A stretch of DNA of 64,000 bases from Flavobacteriaceae bacterium R38. Lineage in GTDB: Bacteria; Bacteroidota; Bacteroidia; Flavobacteriales; Flavobacteriaceae. The DNA lies in assembly GCA_009901575.1 (NCBI GenBank), contig WXYP01000006.1, positions 153,402 to 217,401 on the forward strand, given 5' to 3'. How positions within the stretch are numbered: position 1 is the stretch's first letter; each line of letters starts with the position of its first letter. Positions 33,057 through 43,292 of the stretch are shown one piece after another. The position numbers were made by a program, and so were the translations under genes. The notes under the pieces were generated by a model, which saw nothing but the letters and a program-made list of their open reading frames with translations, had not been told where the DNA came from and did no database searches.

Positions 33057-33270
33057 GAAAAAATTAATAATTGATTTACAAAACAATAAATGGGTAACTA
33101 AAGAATCTTATGCTGCACTCTTGTTACTTTAATGTGATTATCTTGACCTTAAGAATATTTAAATGAAAATTAAAATCGATAAATAGGTTATTATTTAAGT
33201 TTTGTTGATAGGTTTACTTGTTAAGCTGTTAAGAATATGTCAGTTATTTTATCTTTCAACAACTCAACAA

Positions 33271-34452
33271 CTAGTCCTCCTGCTTCGCTAGCTTTACAGC
33301 AACAGGCTTTTTACCATACTCATTGAGAATACCATCAAGGAGTTTTCCTTTTTGAGTTTTAAGCTCGAGGGTTCCGGTTGTATTTTTTTGAGTTTTAAAT
33401 ACACTACTGTAGCTTTCGGTTTGAACTTCAAATTTGAGAGTTTCAAAGTCTACAAATCCTCCTGTTCCATTTAATTGACCTACCAGCTTACCTTCAGAAT
33501 TGTAATCAATACGGATAGATCCTTGTGATTCATTTATGGTGATAAACGCATCTCCGATTCCCTGGTTATTGACATAGTATCTGTAGTTACCGGTAATGTT
33601 TTCCGGAATTAAAATATTGTTGTAAAAATTATAAGTAGAACGAACTCTCTTGTCTACGTCTGCTTTAAGCGGACTATAATCTGGCAAACGATTGATGCAA
33701 TAAAAGGCAGTGTCCATAAGCTTGTTTCCGTTCTCTATGTTTTTCAAATGAGTATATTCGTCAATGGCCCAGGTTTCATACAAATCGATTAGTTTCAAAT
33801 AACGTAAATCCCCTTGCGGTGCATCTTTTGCAATAGCGATCTCTCTTTTTCGGTAATCCCGGCTACGTTCTGCACTAAAAAATGAAGAATTATTTTGTGC
33901 ATATAAAGTAGCCAAAGAACGATAAGCATAAGATAGGGTAAGATCGTCTTCAGTTTCTTTTATAACATATTCCAACAAAGTTTTGGCTTTATCAGAATCT
34001 CCATTCATTTCCAGATGACGAGCATAATTCATTAATGAGTTTCCATCAAATTTATGATAATCTTCAGGAGTCAGTTTTTCATTAACTTGATCAATTAGAT
34101 TGGCCGAGTTTGTTTTGTAAAGTAAATTGGCATTTTGTTTTGTTACCTGATCTGCTGTAGTACTTGCTATTAAATGAAGGTGTTCTTGTTCTTTTTCTAC
34201 AAGCTGGGCAATTGCATCTTTAATAAAAGCTATTCGGGCACGTTCATCCTCAATGATTTGTTTTTCTTCCTGAGCGACCCTGATGATTTCATTTTTTTCT
34301 GAAATAGTCTGAAAAGATATAATGGCACCTGCAATTATGATGATAATCAGGAATCCGATAATTATCACTTCCTTTTTGATCTTAGAAAACCAATTTGAAT
34401 TGTTCTTTTTTTCGTTTGTTGCTTTTTTATTAGTTACCTCTTTTTGAATCAT
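33271..34452 (-). CDS. Membrane-anchored TPR-like hypothetical protein (393 aa)
   Basis: A cytoplasmic, Lys-rich N-terminus (about 1-28) is followed by one membrane helix (about 29-48, VIIIGFLIIIIIAGAIISFQ), a coiled-coil stretch (about 50-80) and TPR-like helices (about 130-200, MNGDSDKAKTLLEYVIKETE). A C-terminal beta-rich domain of about 110 residues may form a small barrel (GNYRYYVNNQGIGDAFITIN). No family is recognised. It is transcribed alone. Confidence 0.65.
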   Translation of the reverse strand: MIQKEVTNKKATNEKKNNSNWFSKIKKEVIIIGFLIIIIIAGAIISFQTISEKNEIIRVAQEEKQIIEDERARIAFIKDAIAQLVEKEQEHLHLIASTTADQVTKQNANLLYKTNSANLIDQVNEKLTPEDYHKFDGNSLMNYARHLEMNGDSDKAKTLLEYVIKETEDDLTLSYAYRSLATLYAQNNSSFFSAERSRDYRKREIAIAKDAPQGDLRYLKLIDLYETWAIDEYTHLKNIENGNKLMDTAFYCINRLPDYSPLKADVDKRVRSTYNFYNNILIPENITGNYRYYVNNQGIGDAFITINESQGSIRIDYNSEGKLVGQLNGTGGFVDFETLKFEVQTESYSSVFKTQKNTTGTLELKTQKGKLLDGILNEYGKKPVAVKLAKQED

Positions 34453-34598
34453 AAAAGAATAAGGATTTAACAGCTAGTTTAATCAACGCTAAGATAGTAA
34501 AATCATTGCCGATGAATCGGAATCTTTTACAATAAGTTGATATGAGAATACTGTTGTATTCATATTTTAGGTGTATCATTGCTTTAAATTACCTCGCT

Positions 34599-34826
34599 AT
34601 GGATTTTTTGGGAATTACTCTGACGGAATGGATAGGTTATATGGCATCAGCAGGAGTGCTGATATCTTTTTTTATGCGTAATATCAGAACGCTTCGACTT
34701 ATAAATTCAATAGGATGTATTTTTTTTATCATCTACGGAATACTGTTGAATTCCATTCCTATTATAATAACTAATGTAGCAATTGCCCTGGTTAACTTTT
34801 ATTATCTTTTTATAAAGAAGAATTAA
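34599..34826 (+). CDS. Small YgjV-like membrane protein (75 aa)
   Basis: Starting at the ATG at 34599, the protein begins MDFLGITLTEWIGYMASAGV and has three closely spaced membrane helices. This pattern is shared with a flavobacterial family often mislabelled as uroporphyrinogen decarboxylase and related to YgjV. The longer frame from 34542 would add an unlikely hydrophilic-hydrophobic extension. Function is unknown. Confidence 0.7.
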   Translation: MDFLGITLTEWIGYMASAGVLISFFMRNIRTLRLINSIGCIFFIIYGILLNSIPIIITNVAIALVNFYYLFIKKN

Positions 34827-34861
34827 TGATTGATCACTTTGGAATATCAGTTTGGCTTAGT

Positions 34862-35545
34862 TTAAACACTTTTTTGAACAACTTCAAATACCTTGCTGCC
34901 GTCACATTTTAATGTTTTAGATGGGAACTTTAAAAGTAGTGCATAGTCATGTGTAGCCATTAAAATCGTTCTTCCGGCTTTGTTTATTTCTCGTAAAACA
35001 TTCATGACTTCTACACTGGTTTGCGGATCCAGGTTTCCTGTAGGTTCATCTGCAAGAATAAGTTCCGGGTCATTTAAAAGCGCTCTTGCAATAGCTACAC
35101 GTTGTTGTTCTCCTCCCGAGAGTTGATGCGGAAACTTAAACCCTTTGGTTTTCATCCCTACTTTATCAAGAACTTCCTCAATTTTCATATTCATCTTCTC
35201 AGTTTCAGTCCATCCTGTAGCTTTTAAAATAAAAAGCATATTGTCGTTTATAGTCCTGTCGGGGAGAAGTTTAAAGTCCTGGAAAACAATCCCAAGTTTT
35301 CTTCTTAAAAAAGGAATTTCTTTTTCCTTGAGCGTCTTTAAGTCAAAGTCTACTATGTTTCCGGAGCCTTGTGTGAGAGGGAGATCTCCGTAAAGTGTTT
35401 TCATAAAACTACTCTTACCACTTCCTGTTTTACCAATAAGATAAACAAATTCTCCTCGTCTGACTTTTAAATTGATTCCGCTGAGTACAAGGTTTTCCTT
35501 CTGGTAAATAGCAACATCTCTAAGTTCTAAAATAGTAGTATTCAT
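34862..35545 (-). CDS. ftsE: FtsE-like ABC transporter ATP-binding protein
   Basis: The 227-residue ATPase has Walker A (IGKTGSGKSSFMKTLYG), the Q-loop FQDFKLLPDRT, the signature LSGGEQQRVAIARAL, Walker B (LILADEPTGNLDP) and the H-loop ATHDYALLLKFP. With FtsX, FtsE controls peptidoglycan hydrolases at the division septum. No ftsX is adjacent in this window, so an equivalent FtsX-type partner must be elsewhere. LolD is the main alternative, but the KLGIVFQDFKLLPDRTINDN region is FtsE-like. Confidence 0.85.
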   Translation of the reverse strand: MNTTILELRDVAIYQKENLVLSGINLKVRRGEFVYLIGKTGSGKSSFMKTLYGDLPLTQGSGNIVDFDLKTLKEKEIPFLRRKLGIVFQDFKLLPDRTINDNMLFILKATGWTETEKMNMKIEEVLDKVGMKTKGFKFPHQLSGGEQQRVAIARALLNDPELILADEPTGNLDPQTSVEVMNVLREINKAGRTILMATHDYALLLKFPSKTLKCDGSKVFEVVQKSV

Positions 35546-35894
35546 GTGTAAAAAATAATCATAAAGATACCAACAATAAGCAGGAATTTAAATATATAAC
35601 ATTTTAAGTTATAAAATATTTTTAAATATGCTGAATTCATTTTAGTAGCGTATTAGCTCATTATTCAGAGCGTCAGTTGTTTATGATTTAGATGAGGTTG
35701 ACAAGGTTATTTTTTAGAGGAAACCATAGTTAAGATTATCTAAAATGATAAAATAACAAGGTGCAAAATGTGATATTTGTTAGGAAAAGAAAAGGTTTAA
35801 ATATGTTTCCCTATATAATTAAGATTAAAAACCTTCGTTATAATAGTACTATTACGGGACAAAAATAATTTTGACATTCAAACAATCTAAAAAC
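35546..35894. other. Gene-free stretch between ftsE and the TPR protein
   Basis: No gene is seen. A perfect 14-base palindrome TAATAGTACTATTA lies at 35841-35854, 40 bases before the start of the large TPR gene, and could be an operator or a promoter-associated site. Confidence 0.4.
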
Positions 35895-38800
35895 ATGCGT
35901 ACCTATTACCTGATTTTTATCAGTGCGATATTGTTGTCCTCATCCCCAGCAATCGCGCAGCAATCCAAAATTTACACTCATTCAAATAAATCGTACCAGG
36001 AAGCACTGAATTTGTACAATAATAAACAGTACCAGGCAGCTCAGAGTATTTTTTCTGAAGTAAAAGGAAAAACCGACGATTACGAAACAGAAGCAAACTG
36101 CTCATATTACATAGCGAATGCGGCTATTCGTCTTAACCAGTTGGGAGCAGACAAGCTTATGGAAGATTTTGTAGAATATTATCCGACAAGCACTAAGAGA
36201 AATTCTGCTTTTATCGATGTAGCCGACTATTATTTTGATAACGGAAGATATGCATATGCCTTAAAATGGTATGATAAGGTAGAAGATCAAAATATGAGTA
36301 ATAAAGAGCGGGAAGGTTTTAACTTTAAAAAGGGATATGCGCTTTTTACTGCTAAGAAATATAAAGATGCCGAATCTTATTTAACAAGAGTAGAAACTTC
36401 TAAAGAATACGGTTCTCAAGCCAAATATTACATTGGGTATATGGCTTATCAGAGAGATAATTACGATCAGGCAAGTCAGTATTTTGATCAGATTTCAAGT
36501 GAGGCAGAATTCAATGAAAAGCTATCGTATTATCAGGCAGACTTGAATTTTAAACTTGGGAATTTTGAAAAAGCAATTGCATTGGCAAAAGAACAATTGC
36601 CAAAATCTGATAGGAAAGAAATATCAGAATTAAATAAAATTATAGGAGAAAGTTACTTCAATTTAAAACAATATGAAGAAGCTATTCCGTATTTAAAAGG
36701 ATATAGAGGGAGAAGAGGACGTTTAAACAATACAGATCTCTATCAGCTTGGATATGCATATTACAAACAGGAAGATTACGAGAATGCCATTAATCAGTTT
36801 AATAAGATTGTAGATGGAAAAAATAGCGTAGCACAAAACGCATATTATCATTTGGCAGAATGTTACTTAAAAACGGATAAAAAACAACAGGCGCTCAATG
36901 CTTTTCGAAATGCATCTCAAATGGATTTTGAAGCACAAATTAAAAAAGATGCATGGCTCAACTATGCCAGATTGAGTTATGATATCGGGAATCCGTATGA
37001 AAGTGTTCCGCAAGTACTTACTTCTTATTTAAAAGAATATCCGGATTCTGGTTATCAAGCCGAAATCGAAGAATTGTTGGTCGATTCTTATATCACCTCA
37101 AAAAATTATGAAGGCGCTTTAGAAGTTTTAGATAAAAACAAAAGTTTTGCAAGTAAAGAAGCTTATCAAAAGGTGGCTTTTTATAGAGGAGTTGAATTAT
37201 ATACAGAAGGTGATTATAAGCAAGCTTCTGAGTTTTTGGATAAGTCGTTAAAAGAACCGCAAGTACCAATTTATACCGCAAAAGCTATTTATTGGAAAGC
37301 AGAATCAGATTACTTGCTAAACGATTTTGAAGAAGCTCTAATCGGATATAAACTATTTGCACAAAATGATGCGGCCAAAGGAACAGAAGAATTTGAAAAC
37401 CTCGATTACAATTTGGCATATGCTTATTTTAAACAAAAAGATTATGCACAGGCAATTGATTATTTTGATAAGTACGGGAAAAATAAAAATGCAGATGAAA
37501 CTCAATTAAATGATAGTTATTTAAGACTGGGAGATAGTTATTTTGTATCCGGGAAGTACTGGCCGGCTATAGAGTCTTACAATAAATCGATTGCGATAAA
37601 CGGGGTGGATGCAGATTACGCAAATTTCCAAAAAGCGATTAGTTACGGATTTGTAGACAGAAACGAACGTAAGATCGAAGAACTGAATAAATTCATTAAT
37701 AAATACACAAAATCTACCCTAAGAGATGATGCTATGTATGAGTTGGGAGATTCTTATGTAAATGCAAACAGAACTGCAGAAGCACTAGATGCTTATGATC
37801 AGCTTATCAGCAATTACAGAAAGAGTTCGTATGTGCCAAAAGGCCTTCTGAAACAAGGATTGATTCATTATAATGCAGGAAATAATAATAATGCACTAGC
37901 TAAATTTAAAACAGTAGTTCGTGATTTTCCGAATACCCAGGAATCATTACAGGCGGTGTCTACAGCTAAGTTAATTTATGTGGATACAGGGAGGGTTGAT
38001 GAATATGCTGCTTGGGTAAAAGATTTAGATTTTGTTGAGGTGTCTGATGCAGAATTAGACAACGCCTCTTTTGAAGCGGCAGAACGACAGTTTGCACAAA
38101 ATAAAACGGATGCTGCTATTAAAGCTTTTGAGAGTTATTTAAAGCAATTCCCTGGCGGATTACATGCGTTAAAAGCCAATTTTTACCTGGCCCAGAGTTA
38201 TTACGGAAAAGATGAGAAAGCGAGGGCGATAGCACCATATACTTATGTAGCTTCCAAAGAAAGGAATGAATTTACTGAGCAAGCTTTGGTTCGTCTAAGT
38301 GAAATTTATCTGGAACAAAAAAATTACAGAGAAGCGATTCCGATGCTGAAAAGATTAGAAGTTGAAGCTGATTTTCCGCAGAATATCACATTTGCGCAAT
38401 CGAATATCATGAAAGCTAGCTTTGAACTTAAAAATTATGAAGAAACTGTTGCTTATGCTGAGAAGGTTTTAAGCGCTGCAAAAATAGATAATCGTATAAA
38501 AAGTGATGCCCAGGTAATGATTGCACGTTCTGCTATAAGAACCGGAAATGAAGACAGGGCAAAATCGGCTTATGCAGAAGTACAAAAGATTGCTACAGGT
38601 TCGTTAGCGGCAGAAGCTCTTTATTATGATGCATATTTTAAAAATAAAGAAGGGGATTATGAGGGATCAAATGCTGCAGCTCAAAAACTGGCAAAAGACT
38701 ACTCCGGGTATAAAGAATTTGGAGCCAGAGGCCTTATCCTGCTGGCAAAAAATTTCTATGCCTTAGACGATGCTTTTCAGGCAACATATATTCTTGAAAA

Positions 38801-38921
38801 TGTAATCCAGAATTTCACGGATTACCCGGACATAGTTGAAGAAGCACGAACAGAACTAAATACCATCAAAACAGAGGAAGCAAAACGTAATTCATCTGTA
38901 AATCCAGAAAACAAAAATTAA
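35895..38921 (+). CDS. Large tetratricopeptide repeat protein, exported
   Basis: The protein (about 1008 residues from the ATG at 35895) has a signal peptide (YYLIFISAILLSSSPAIAQQ) and then TPR-type helical repeats along almost its whole length. Examples are YNNKQYQAAQSIFSEVK, YDQASQYFDQISSEAEF, YEEAIPYLKGYRGRRG and YEEALIGYKLFAQNDAAKGT. It is expected in the periplasm or outer membrane. It precedes an outer-membrane barrel gene by 27 bases and probably shares its transcript. Such a pair may assemble or tether an outer-membrane complex (inference). An upstream TTG start at 35871 is less likely. Confidence 0.85.
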   Translation: MRTYYLIFISAILLSSSPAIAQQSKIYTHSNKSYQEALNLYNNKQYQAAQSIFSEVKGKTDDYETEANCSYYIANAAIRLNQLGADKLMEDFVEYYPTSTKRNSAFIDVADYYFDNGRYAYALKWYDKVEDQNMSNKEREGFNFKKGYALFTAKKYKDAESYLTRVETSKEYGSQAKYYIGYMAYQRDNYDQASQYFDQISSEAEFNEKLSYYQADLNFKLGNFEKAIALAKEQLPKSDRKEISELNKIIGESYFNLKQYEEAIPYLKGYRGRRGRLNNTDLYQLGYAYYKQEDYENAINQFNKIVDGKNSVAQNAYYHLAECYLKTDKKQQALNAFRNASQMDFEAQIKKDAWLNYARLSYDIGNPYESVPQVLTSYLKEYPDSGYQAEIEELLVDSYITSKNYEGALEVLDKNKSFASKEAYQKVAFYRGVELYTEGDYKQASEFLDKSLKEPQVPIYTAKAIYWKAESDYLLNDFEEALIGYKLFAQNDAAKGTEEFENLDYNLAYAYFKQKDYAQAIDYFDKYGKNKNADETQLNDSYLRLGDSYFVSGKYWPAIESYNKSIAINGVDADYANFQKAISYGFVDRNERKIEELNKFINKYTKSTLRDDAMYELGDSYVNANRTAEALDAYDQLISNYRKSSYVPKGLLKQGLIHYNAGNNNNALAKFKTVVRDFPNTQESLQAVSTAKLIYVDTGRVDEYAAWVKDLDFVEVSDAELDNASFEAAERQFAQNKTDAAIKAFESYLKQFPGGLHALKANFYLAQSYYGKDEKARAIAPYTYVASKERNEFTEQALVRLSEIYLEQKNYREAIPMLKRLEVEADFPQNITFAQSNIMKASFELKNYEETVAYAEKVLSAAKIDNRIKSDAQVMIARSAIRTGNEDRAKSAYAEVQKIATGSLAAEALYYDAYFKNKEGDYEGSNAAAQKLAKDYSGYKEFGARGLILLAKNFYALDDAFQATYILENVIQNFTDYPDIVEEARTELNTIKTEEAKRNSSVNPENKN

Positions 38922-38948
38922 AAAACACCTAACGAAAGATTTATAACA

Positions 38949-40721
38949 ATGGATAAATTTAATAATACGATCATGCCAAAAAATGCTGCATGGGTACTAT
39001 TTTTTATGGTATTATTTTATACTTCTGTTTTTTCACAAGATAAAAAAGAAGACAAAAATATAGGGACAGAAGTGGTTAATGTAGTGAAAGCGTATACTCC
39101 TACAATTTCAGATGCATTTAAAGTCAGGCAAGTACCTAAGCTCAACGATTCTGTAACAACAAGAAAAAAACAAGTAAAATACAGTATTTTTTCTGTGCCG
39201 GTAGCTTCTACGTTCGTACCGGCAAAAGGGAAAGCTTCCGGGGTGAGAAAGGCCAAAAAAGAGGTGCTAAAAAATAGTTATGTATCAGTGGGGTTAGGTA
39301 ATTTTACAAATGCTTTAGTCGATTTTTACACCAGTAGGTCAATTAACAGGAATGAAACTTTTGATATTTCTTTTAATCATCATTCCTCACAAGGAGGGAT
39401 AGACGGGGTGGTATTAGACGATCAGTTTTTTGATACTAAATTGGCAGGTTATTATAAGAAAAAAACAAGAGACTTAAGCTGGGAAGCAGATGCATTGCTT
39501 CAACACCAGGCTTATAACTGGTATGGGCTTCCGGAGCAAATTACCTTTGATGATGCTACTATAAATAGTATAGATGAAGGGCAATCGTATTTCACTGGAG
39601 CTGTTAAGGCAAAATTGAGCCTGGAAGATTCTTATTTTAAAGAGGGAGAAGTGTTATTAAGAGGCTTTTTCGACGGAGAGAGCTCAACAGAAGCACGAGC
39701 TTATTTACAGCCAACTTTTGAGCTCCCGATTTCTGATGAATTAATTACAACAGCTTTTACAGTAGATTATTTGGGAGGAACTTTTGATAGAAGTTTTTTT
39801 GTAGACGAAGAACTTAAATACAGTTCGTTGCTTTTAGGGGTAACCCCAAGCTTAGTGGTGCTTCGTGATGATTTGACGGTAAATTTAGGGGCTTCTATTT
39901 TTTATGCTATTGATGCTGAAAATAACGACAACGATTTCTTTATTTATCCGCAAGTAACGGCTTCTTATCGCCTGGTAGATGAATATGTGATAGCTTATGG
40001 AGGGATAGAGGGAAGGTTAATTCAAAATTCATATTACGATTTTGTCCAGGAGAATCAATTTGTGTCTCCTACTTTAAATGTTACTCCTACAGATCAGCAA
40101 TATGATGCTTATGTTGGGGTAAAAGGAAAATTAACTTCTAATATCGGATACGATCTTAAAGGGTCTTACATTGCTGCAAATAATAAACCTTTATACCGCT
40201 TGAACGCTGTAAACTCGTTTAGTAATCCGAATAGCGGTTTTGCTTTTGGAAATTCTTTTAATGTTGTTTATGACGATGTGAAAACCATTTCCGTATTCGG
40301 GGAACTAAACATTAATGTGAACAGAAATTTTACTTTGGGAATAAATGCAGAGGTTTTTGATTACGATACAGATGTTGAACAGGAAGCATGGAACTTGCCA
40401 AATCTAAAAGGATCATTGTTCGGAGATTATCAAATTAGTGAGCATTGGTTTGCAGGAGCAAATATTTTCTATGTAGGCGAACGTAATGATCTTTTTACAC
40501 CAGATGCCTTAGGGAATCCAACGCCTACAGATCCTCTGCAAATATTGACTTTAGATAGTTATTTTGATGTCAATGCACATTTAGGCTATCGCTTCGATAA
40601 TCAGTTAACAGCTTTTTTAAAACTTAATAACATTGGAGGAAACGAATACGCACGCTGGGCTAATTATAGAGTGCAAGGTTTCCAGGTATTGGCTGGGGTA
40701 ACCTATAAATTCGATTTTTAA
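38949..40721 (+). CDS. TonB-dependent-receptor-like outer-membrane beta-barrel protein
   Basis: The 590-residue protein has a signal peptide ending YTSVFSQ and then beta strands typical of an outer-membrane barrel, finishing with a Phe-terminated strand (VLAGVTYKFDF). No clear TonB box or full plug domain is seen, so it could be a specialised porin rather than an active transporter. It follows the large TPR protein closely. Substrate is unknown. Confidence 0.78.
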   Translation: MDKFNNTIMPKNAAWVLFFMVLFYTSVFSQDKKEDKNIGTEVVNVVKAYTPTISDAFKVRQVPKLNDSVTTRKKQVKYSIFSVPVASTFVPAKGKASGVRKAKKEVLKNSYVSVGLGNFTNALVDFYTSRSINRNETFDISFNHHSSQGGIDGVVLDDQFFDTKLAGYYKKKTRDLSWEADALLQHQAYNWYGLPEQITFDDATINSIDEGQSYFTGAVKAKLSLEDSYFKEGEVLLRGFFDGESSTEARAYLQPTFELPISDELITTAFTVDYLGGTFDRSFFVDEELKYSSLLLGVTPSLVVLRDDLTVNLGASIFYAIDAENNDNDFFIYPQVTASYRLVDEYVIAYGGIEGRLIQNSYYDFVQENQFVSPTLNVTPTDQQYDAYVGVKGKLTSNIGYDLKGSYIAANNKPLYRLNAVNSFSNPNSGFAFGNSFNVVYDDVKTISVFGELNINVNRNFTLGINAEVFDYDTDVEQEAWNLPNLKGSLFGDYQISEHWFAGANIFYVGERNDLFTPDALGNPTPTDPLQILTLDSYFDVNAHLGYRFDNQLTAFLKLNNIGGNEYARWANYRVQGFQVLAGVTYKFDF

Positions 40722-40992
40722 CAGATGTATATGATGGAAATTGGCTTTTCTAAAGTTAAAACTGTTATAGACTTACAGCTAAAGAGCTTCTTTTCTGTTT
40801 AAAAATATTCAGCTTTTATAAGTAAAATCCTAAACGTATAAATACTGTACTTTTACGTGTTGTATAAATTGTAGGAATGACTAAACCGATAATTAATACA
40901 TCCAATTATTAATGCTTTCAAATCAAATTCATGGGATGGATATTTTAGAAAATCTTACAGAATCCATTCAAAAATAAAAAACTATCAAAATA

Positions 40993-42615
40993 ATGAAAAA
41001 ATATATTCTATTGCTTTCTGCTCTTGTGCTTGTATTGTCTTGTTCCACTAAACAAGAAGCAGATCTTATTGTTGTAAATGCTAATGTCTATACTGTAGAT
41101 GATACTTTTAGTAAAGCAGAAGCTTTTGCGGTTAAAGACGGGGCTTTTGTTGCTATTGGAGATTCTAAAGATATTCAAAGAATGTACAATACAAAAGAAA
41201 CTATAGATGCAGAGGGTAAAACAATAGTTCCTGGTTTAATAGATGCGCATTGTCATTTTTACAGGCTCGGATTAACAATGCAAAATGTAGATTTAGTAGG
41301 TACCAAAAGTTATGATGAAGTATTGGAAAAAGTAGCAGCTTTTCAAAAAGAAAAAAATGCGCCTTTTATTACAGGAAGTGGTTGGGATCAAAATGATTGG
41401 GAGGTTAAAGAGTTTCCGACAAAAGATAAGTTAGATGAATTATTTCCGGATACCCCTGTTGCTCTTAGAAGAGTAGATGGTCATGCCTACCTTGTCAACC
41501 AAAAAGCTTTAGATATGGCAGGAATTACTGCAGAGACTAAAGTTGAAGGAGGAGAGGTAGAAGTTATTGATGGGAAACTAACAGGTATTTTAGTGGATAA
41601 TCCTATGCGTATGGTAGATGCGGTAATGCCTGCTTTGAGTGAGGGAACAAGGATAAGGGCATTGTTGGATGCTCAAAAAGCATGCTTTGATTACGGATTG
41701 ACAACTGTAAATGATGCAGGGTTAGATAGATCTACTATAGAATTAATCGACAGTCTACAACGTACAGGAGATCTTGATATGCGTATTTATGCTATGATCA
41801 GTAATTCAAAAGAGAATCTTGATTATTACCTTAACGAAGGGATTATTAAAACTGAAAAACTAAATGTCAGATCTGTAAAAGTTTATGGAGATGGAGCATT
41901 AGGTTCTAGAGGTGCTGCTATGAAAGAAGAGTATTCAGATAAACCAGATCATTTTGGTGCTTTAATTACACCTGCATCAGATATCCAGGCTTTAGCAGAA
42001 CGTATAGCCGCATCTAATTATCAAATGAATACACATGCCATAGGAGACTCAGCTAATATAGTGGTGTTAAGAGCCTATGAGAATGCAATTGGAGGCGAAA
42101 CAGACAGACGTTGGAAGATTGAACATGCACAAGTAGTAGCTCCAACAGATTTTGACTATTTTAAAAACGGAATTATTCCTTCTATTCAGCCAACTCACGC
42201 TACCAGTGATATGTATTGGGCAGAAGATAGAGTAGGAGCAGAACGTATCAAAGGAGCATATGCCTATAAAACACTTTTAGAAAAATCAGGAACAGTAGTA
42301 TTGGGTACTGATTTTCCTGTTGAAAATGTGAGTCCGTTTTATACTTTTTATGCTTCTGTAGCAAGGAAAGATTTAGAGAATTTTCCTGAAGATGGATTCC
42401 AGCCACAAGAGAAATTGAGTAGAGAAGAAACGCTTAAAGGAATGACGATTTGGGCGGCACATTCTAATTTTGAAGAAAATGAAAAAGGAAGTATAGAAAT
42501 AGGAAAGTTTGCCGATTTTATTATCCTGGAAAAAGATATCATGACGGTACCCGAAAATGAAATCCCTCATATTAAAGTGAAACACACTTACTTAGGAGGG
42601 AATAAAGTGAAATAA
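40993..42615 (+). CDS. YtcJ-like metal-dependent amidohydrolase, lipoprotein
   Basis: The 540-residue protein has a lipoprotein signal (LSALVLVLSCSTKQ) followed by an amidohydrolase domain. It has LIDAHCHFYRLG (metal-binding HxH, about residues 84-86), GSGWDQNDWEVKEFPTKDKL, KIEHAQVV and VLGTDFPVENVSPFYTFYA with a metal-ligand Asp. YtcJ/amidohydrolase-3 proteins hydrolyse amides or esters, but their natural substrates are mostly unknown. The lipid anchor suggests it acts at the cell envelope. A good terminator follows. Confidence 0.85.
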   Translation: MKKYILLLSALVLVLSCSTKQEADLIVVNANVYTVDDTFSKAEAFAVKDGAFVAIGDSKDIQRMYNTKETIDAEGKTIVPGLIDAHCHFYRLGLTMQNVDLVGTKSYDEVLEKVAAFQKEKNAPFITGSGWDQNDWEVKEFPTKDKLDELFPDTPVALRRVDGHAYLVNQKALDMAGITAETKVEGGEVEVIDGKLTGILVDNPMRMVDAVMPALSEGTRIRALLDAQKACFDYGLTTVNDAGLDRSTIELIDSLQRTGDLDMRIYAMISNSKENLDYYLNEGIIKTEKLNVRSVKVYGDGALGSRGAAMKEEYSDKPDHFGALITPASDIQALAERIAASNYQMNTHAIGDSANIVVLRAYENAIGGETDRRWKIEHAQVVAPTDFDYFKNGIIPSIQPTHATSDMYWAEDRVGAERIKGAYAYKTLLEKSGTVVLGTDFPVENVSPFYTFYASVARKDLENFPEDGFQPQEKLSREETLKGMTIWAAHSNFEENEKGSIEIGKFADFIILEKDIMTVPENEIPHIKVKHTYLGGNKVK

Positions 42616-42646
42616 ATTTAGTTAGTCACTTTTTAATTATTTATAC

Positions 42647-42681
42647 AAAAGCTTAGTTGAAAAACTAAGCTTTTCTTTTTT
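42647..42681 (+). terminator. Terminator of the amidohydrolase gene
   Basis: AAAAGCTTAGTT (42647-42658) pairs with AACTAAGCTTTT (42663-42674) and is followed by CTTTTTTT. Confidence 0.85.
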
Positions 42682-42848
42682 TAGTAGTTATCACAAATAT
42701 AAAATGGTTTATTAATATATAATTGTAGTCTTAGTTTATGAATGAAGACTGTAGTTAATTGTTTCAAGCTGCTTAATAATATAGTTTAGCATTGCTTAGT
42801 GACATAGAAATATTAGGCGGCTAATGTATAATCTTAAATATTATTAAA

Positions 42849-43091
42849 ATGAAAAAAAAGAATTTAAAAAGTTTGAAACTCAACAAACAATCTATTTCTA
42901 AATTGAAGTCAAATGAATTAAGTGGAGGTACTAGTACAATATGTACTATCATAGCGACAGAGATAGTAACTTATGCCTTTGATTGTAATGGAAGTGAGCC
43001 ATGTAGTGACCCTTATACTGATGAAACAGCTGGTTGTTCTAACCAATGTCCAACAACTGGCCCTGGCGATACTATTGAGATACTTTATTAA
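42849..43091 (+). CDS. Double-glycine leader precursor peptide 3 (80 aa)
   Basis: The peptide has the same type of leader as those at 25601 and 29559 (MKKKNLKSLKLNKQSISKL, ending NELSGG). The following 53 residues contain five Cys and many Thr, Asp and Gly (TSTICTIIATEIV, FDCNGSEPCSD, TAGCSNQCPTTGPGD). It is a lone gene between two terminators, far from the regulator cluster. It may be a lanthipeptide-like or bacteriocin-like precursor. A short overlapping frame at 42973 is a shadow. Confidence 0.7.
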   Translation: MKKKNLKSLKLNKQSISKLKSNELSGGTSTICTIIATEIVTYAFDCNGSEPCSDPYTDETAGCSNQCPTTGPGDTIEILY

Positions 43092-43239
43092 TATATTATT
43101 GTATACTCTTTTCCCATTTAAAATATTGACATATAAAACTATCAAGTTTATATAGAAGCTGTTTTTTTGTTAAGCCATGTAATTGATGATGAAATAAATC
43201 ATCAAGGTCAAATAAAAATGATTTTAAAAAGATTAAAGA

Positions 43240-43270
43240 AATAAAAAAACCGGCAATACAGCCGGTTTTC
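43240..43270 (-). terminator. Terminator of the DUF2911 gene
   Basis: AAACCGGC (43247-43254) pairs with GCCGGTTT (43261-43268). Read on the minus strand it ends with a run of T, just after the stop of the DUF2911 gene. Confidence 0.85.
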
Positions 43271-43292
43271 TATTATTGTTAAATGGAGTTAA

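Larger units (their letters stand above)
32929..33270. other. Gene-free stretch with terminator and REP-like repeat
   Basis: The stretch holds the typA terminator (32959-32995) and a REP-like hairpin (33029-33056). The remainder shows nothing that I can support as a gene. Confidence 0.5.

Noticed and set aside
40730..40802. 25-residue open frame after the outer-membrane barrel gene
   Set aside because: It is too short and lacks any pattern, start context or neighbour support.
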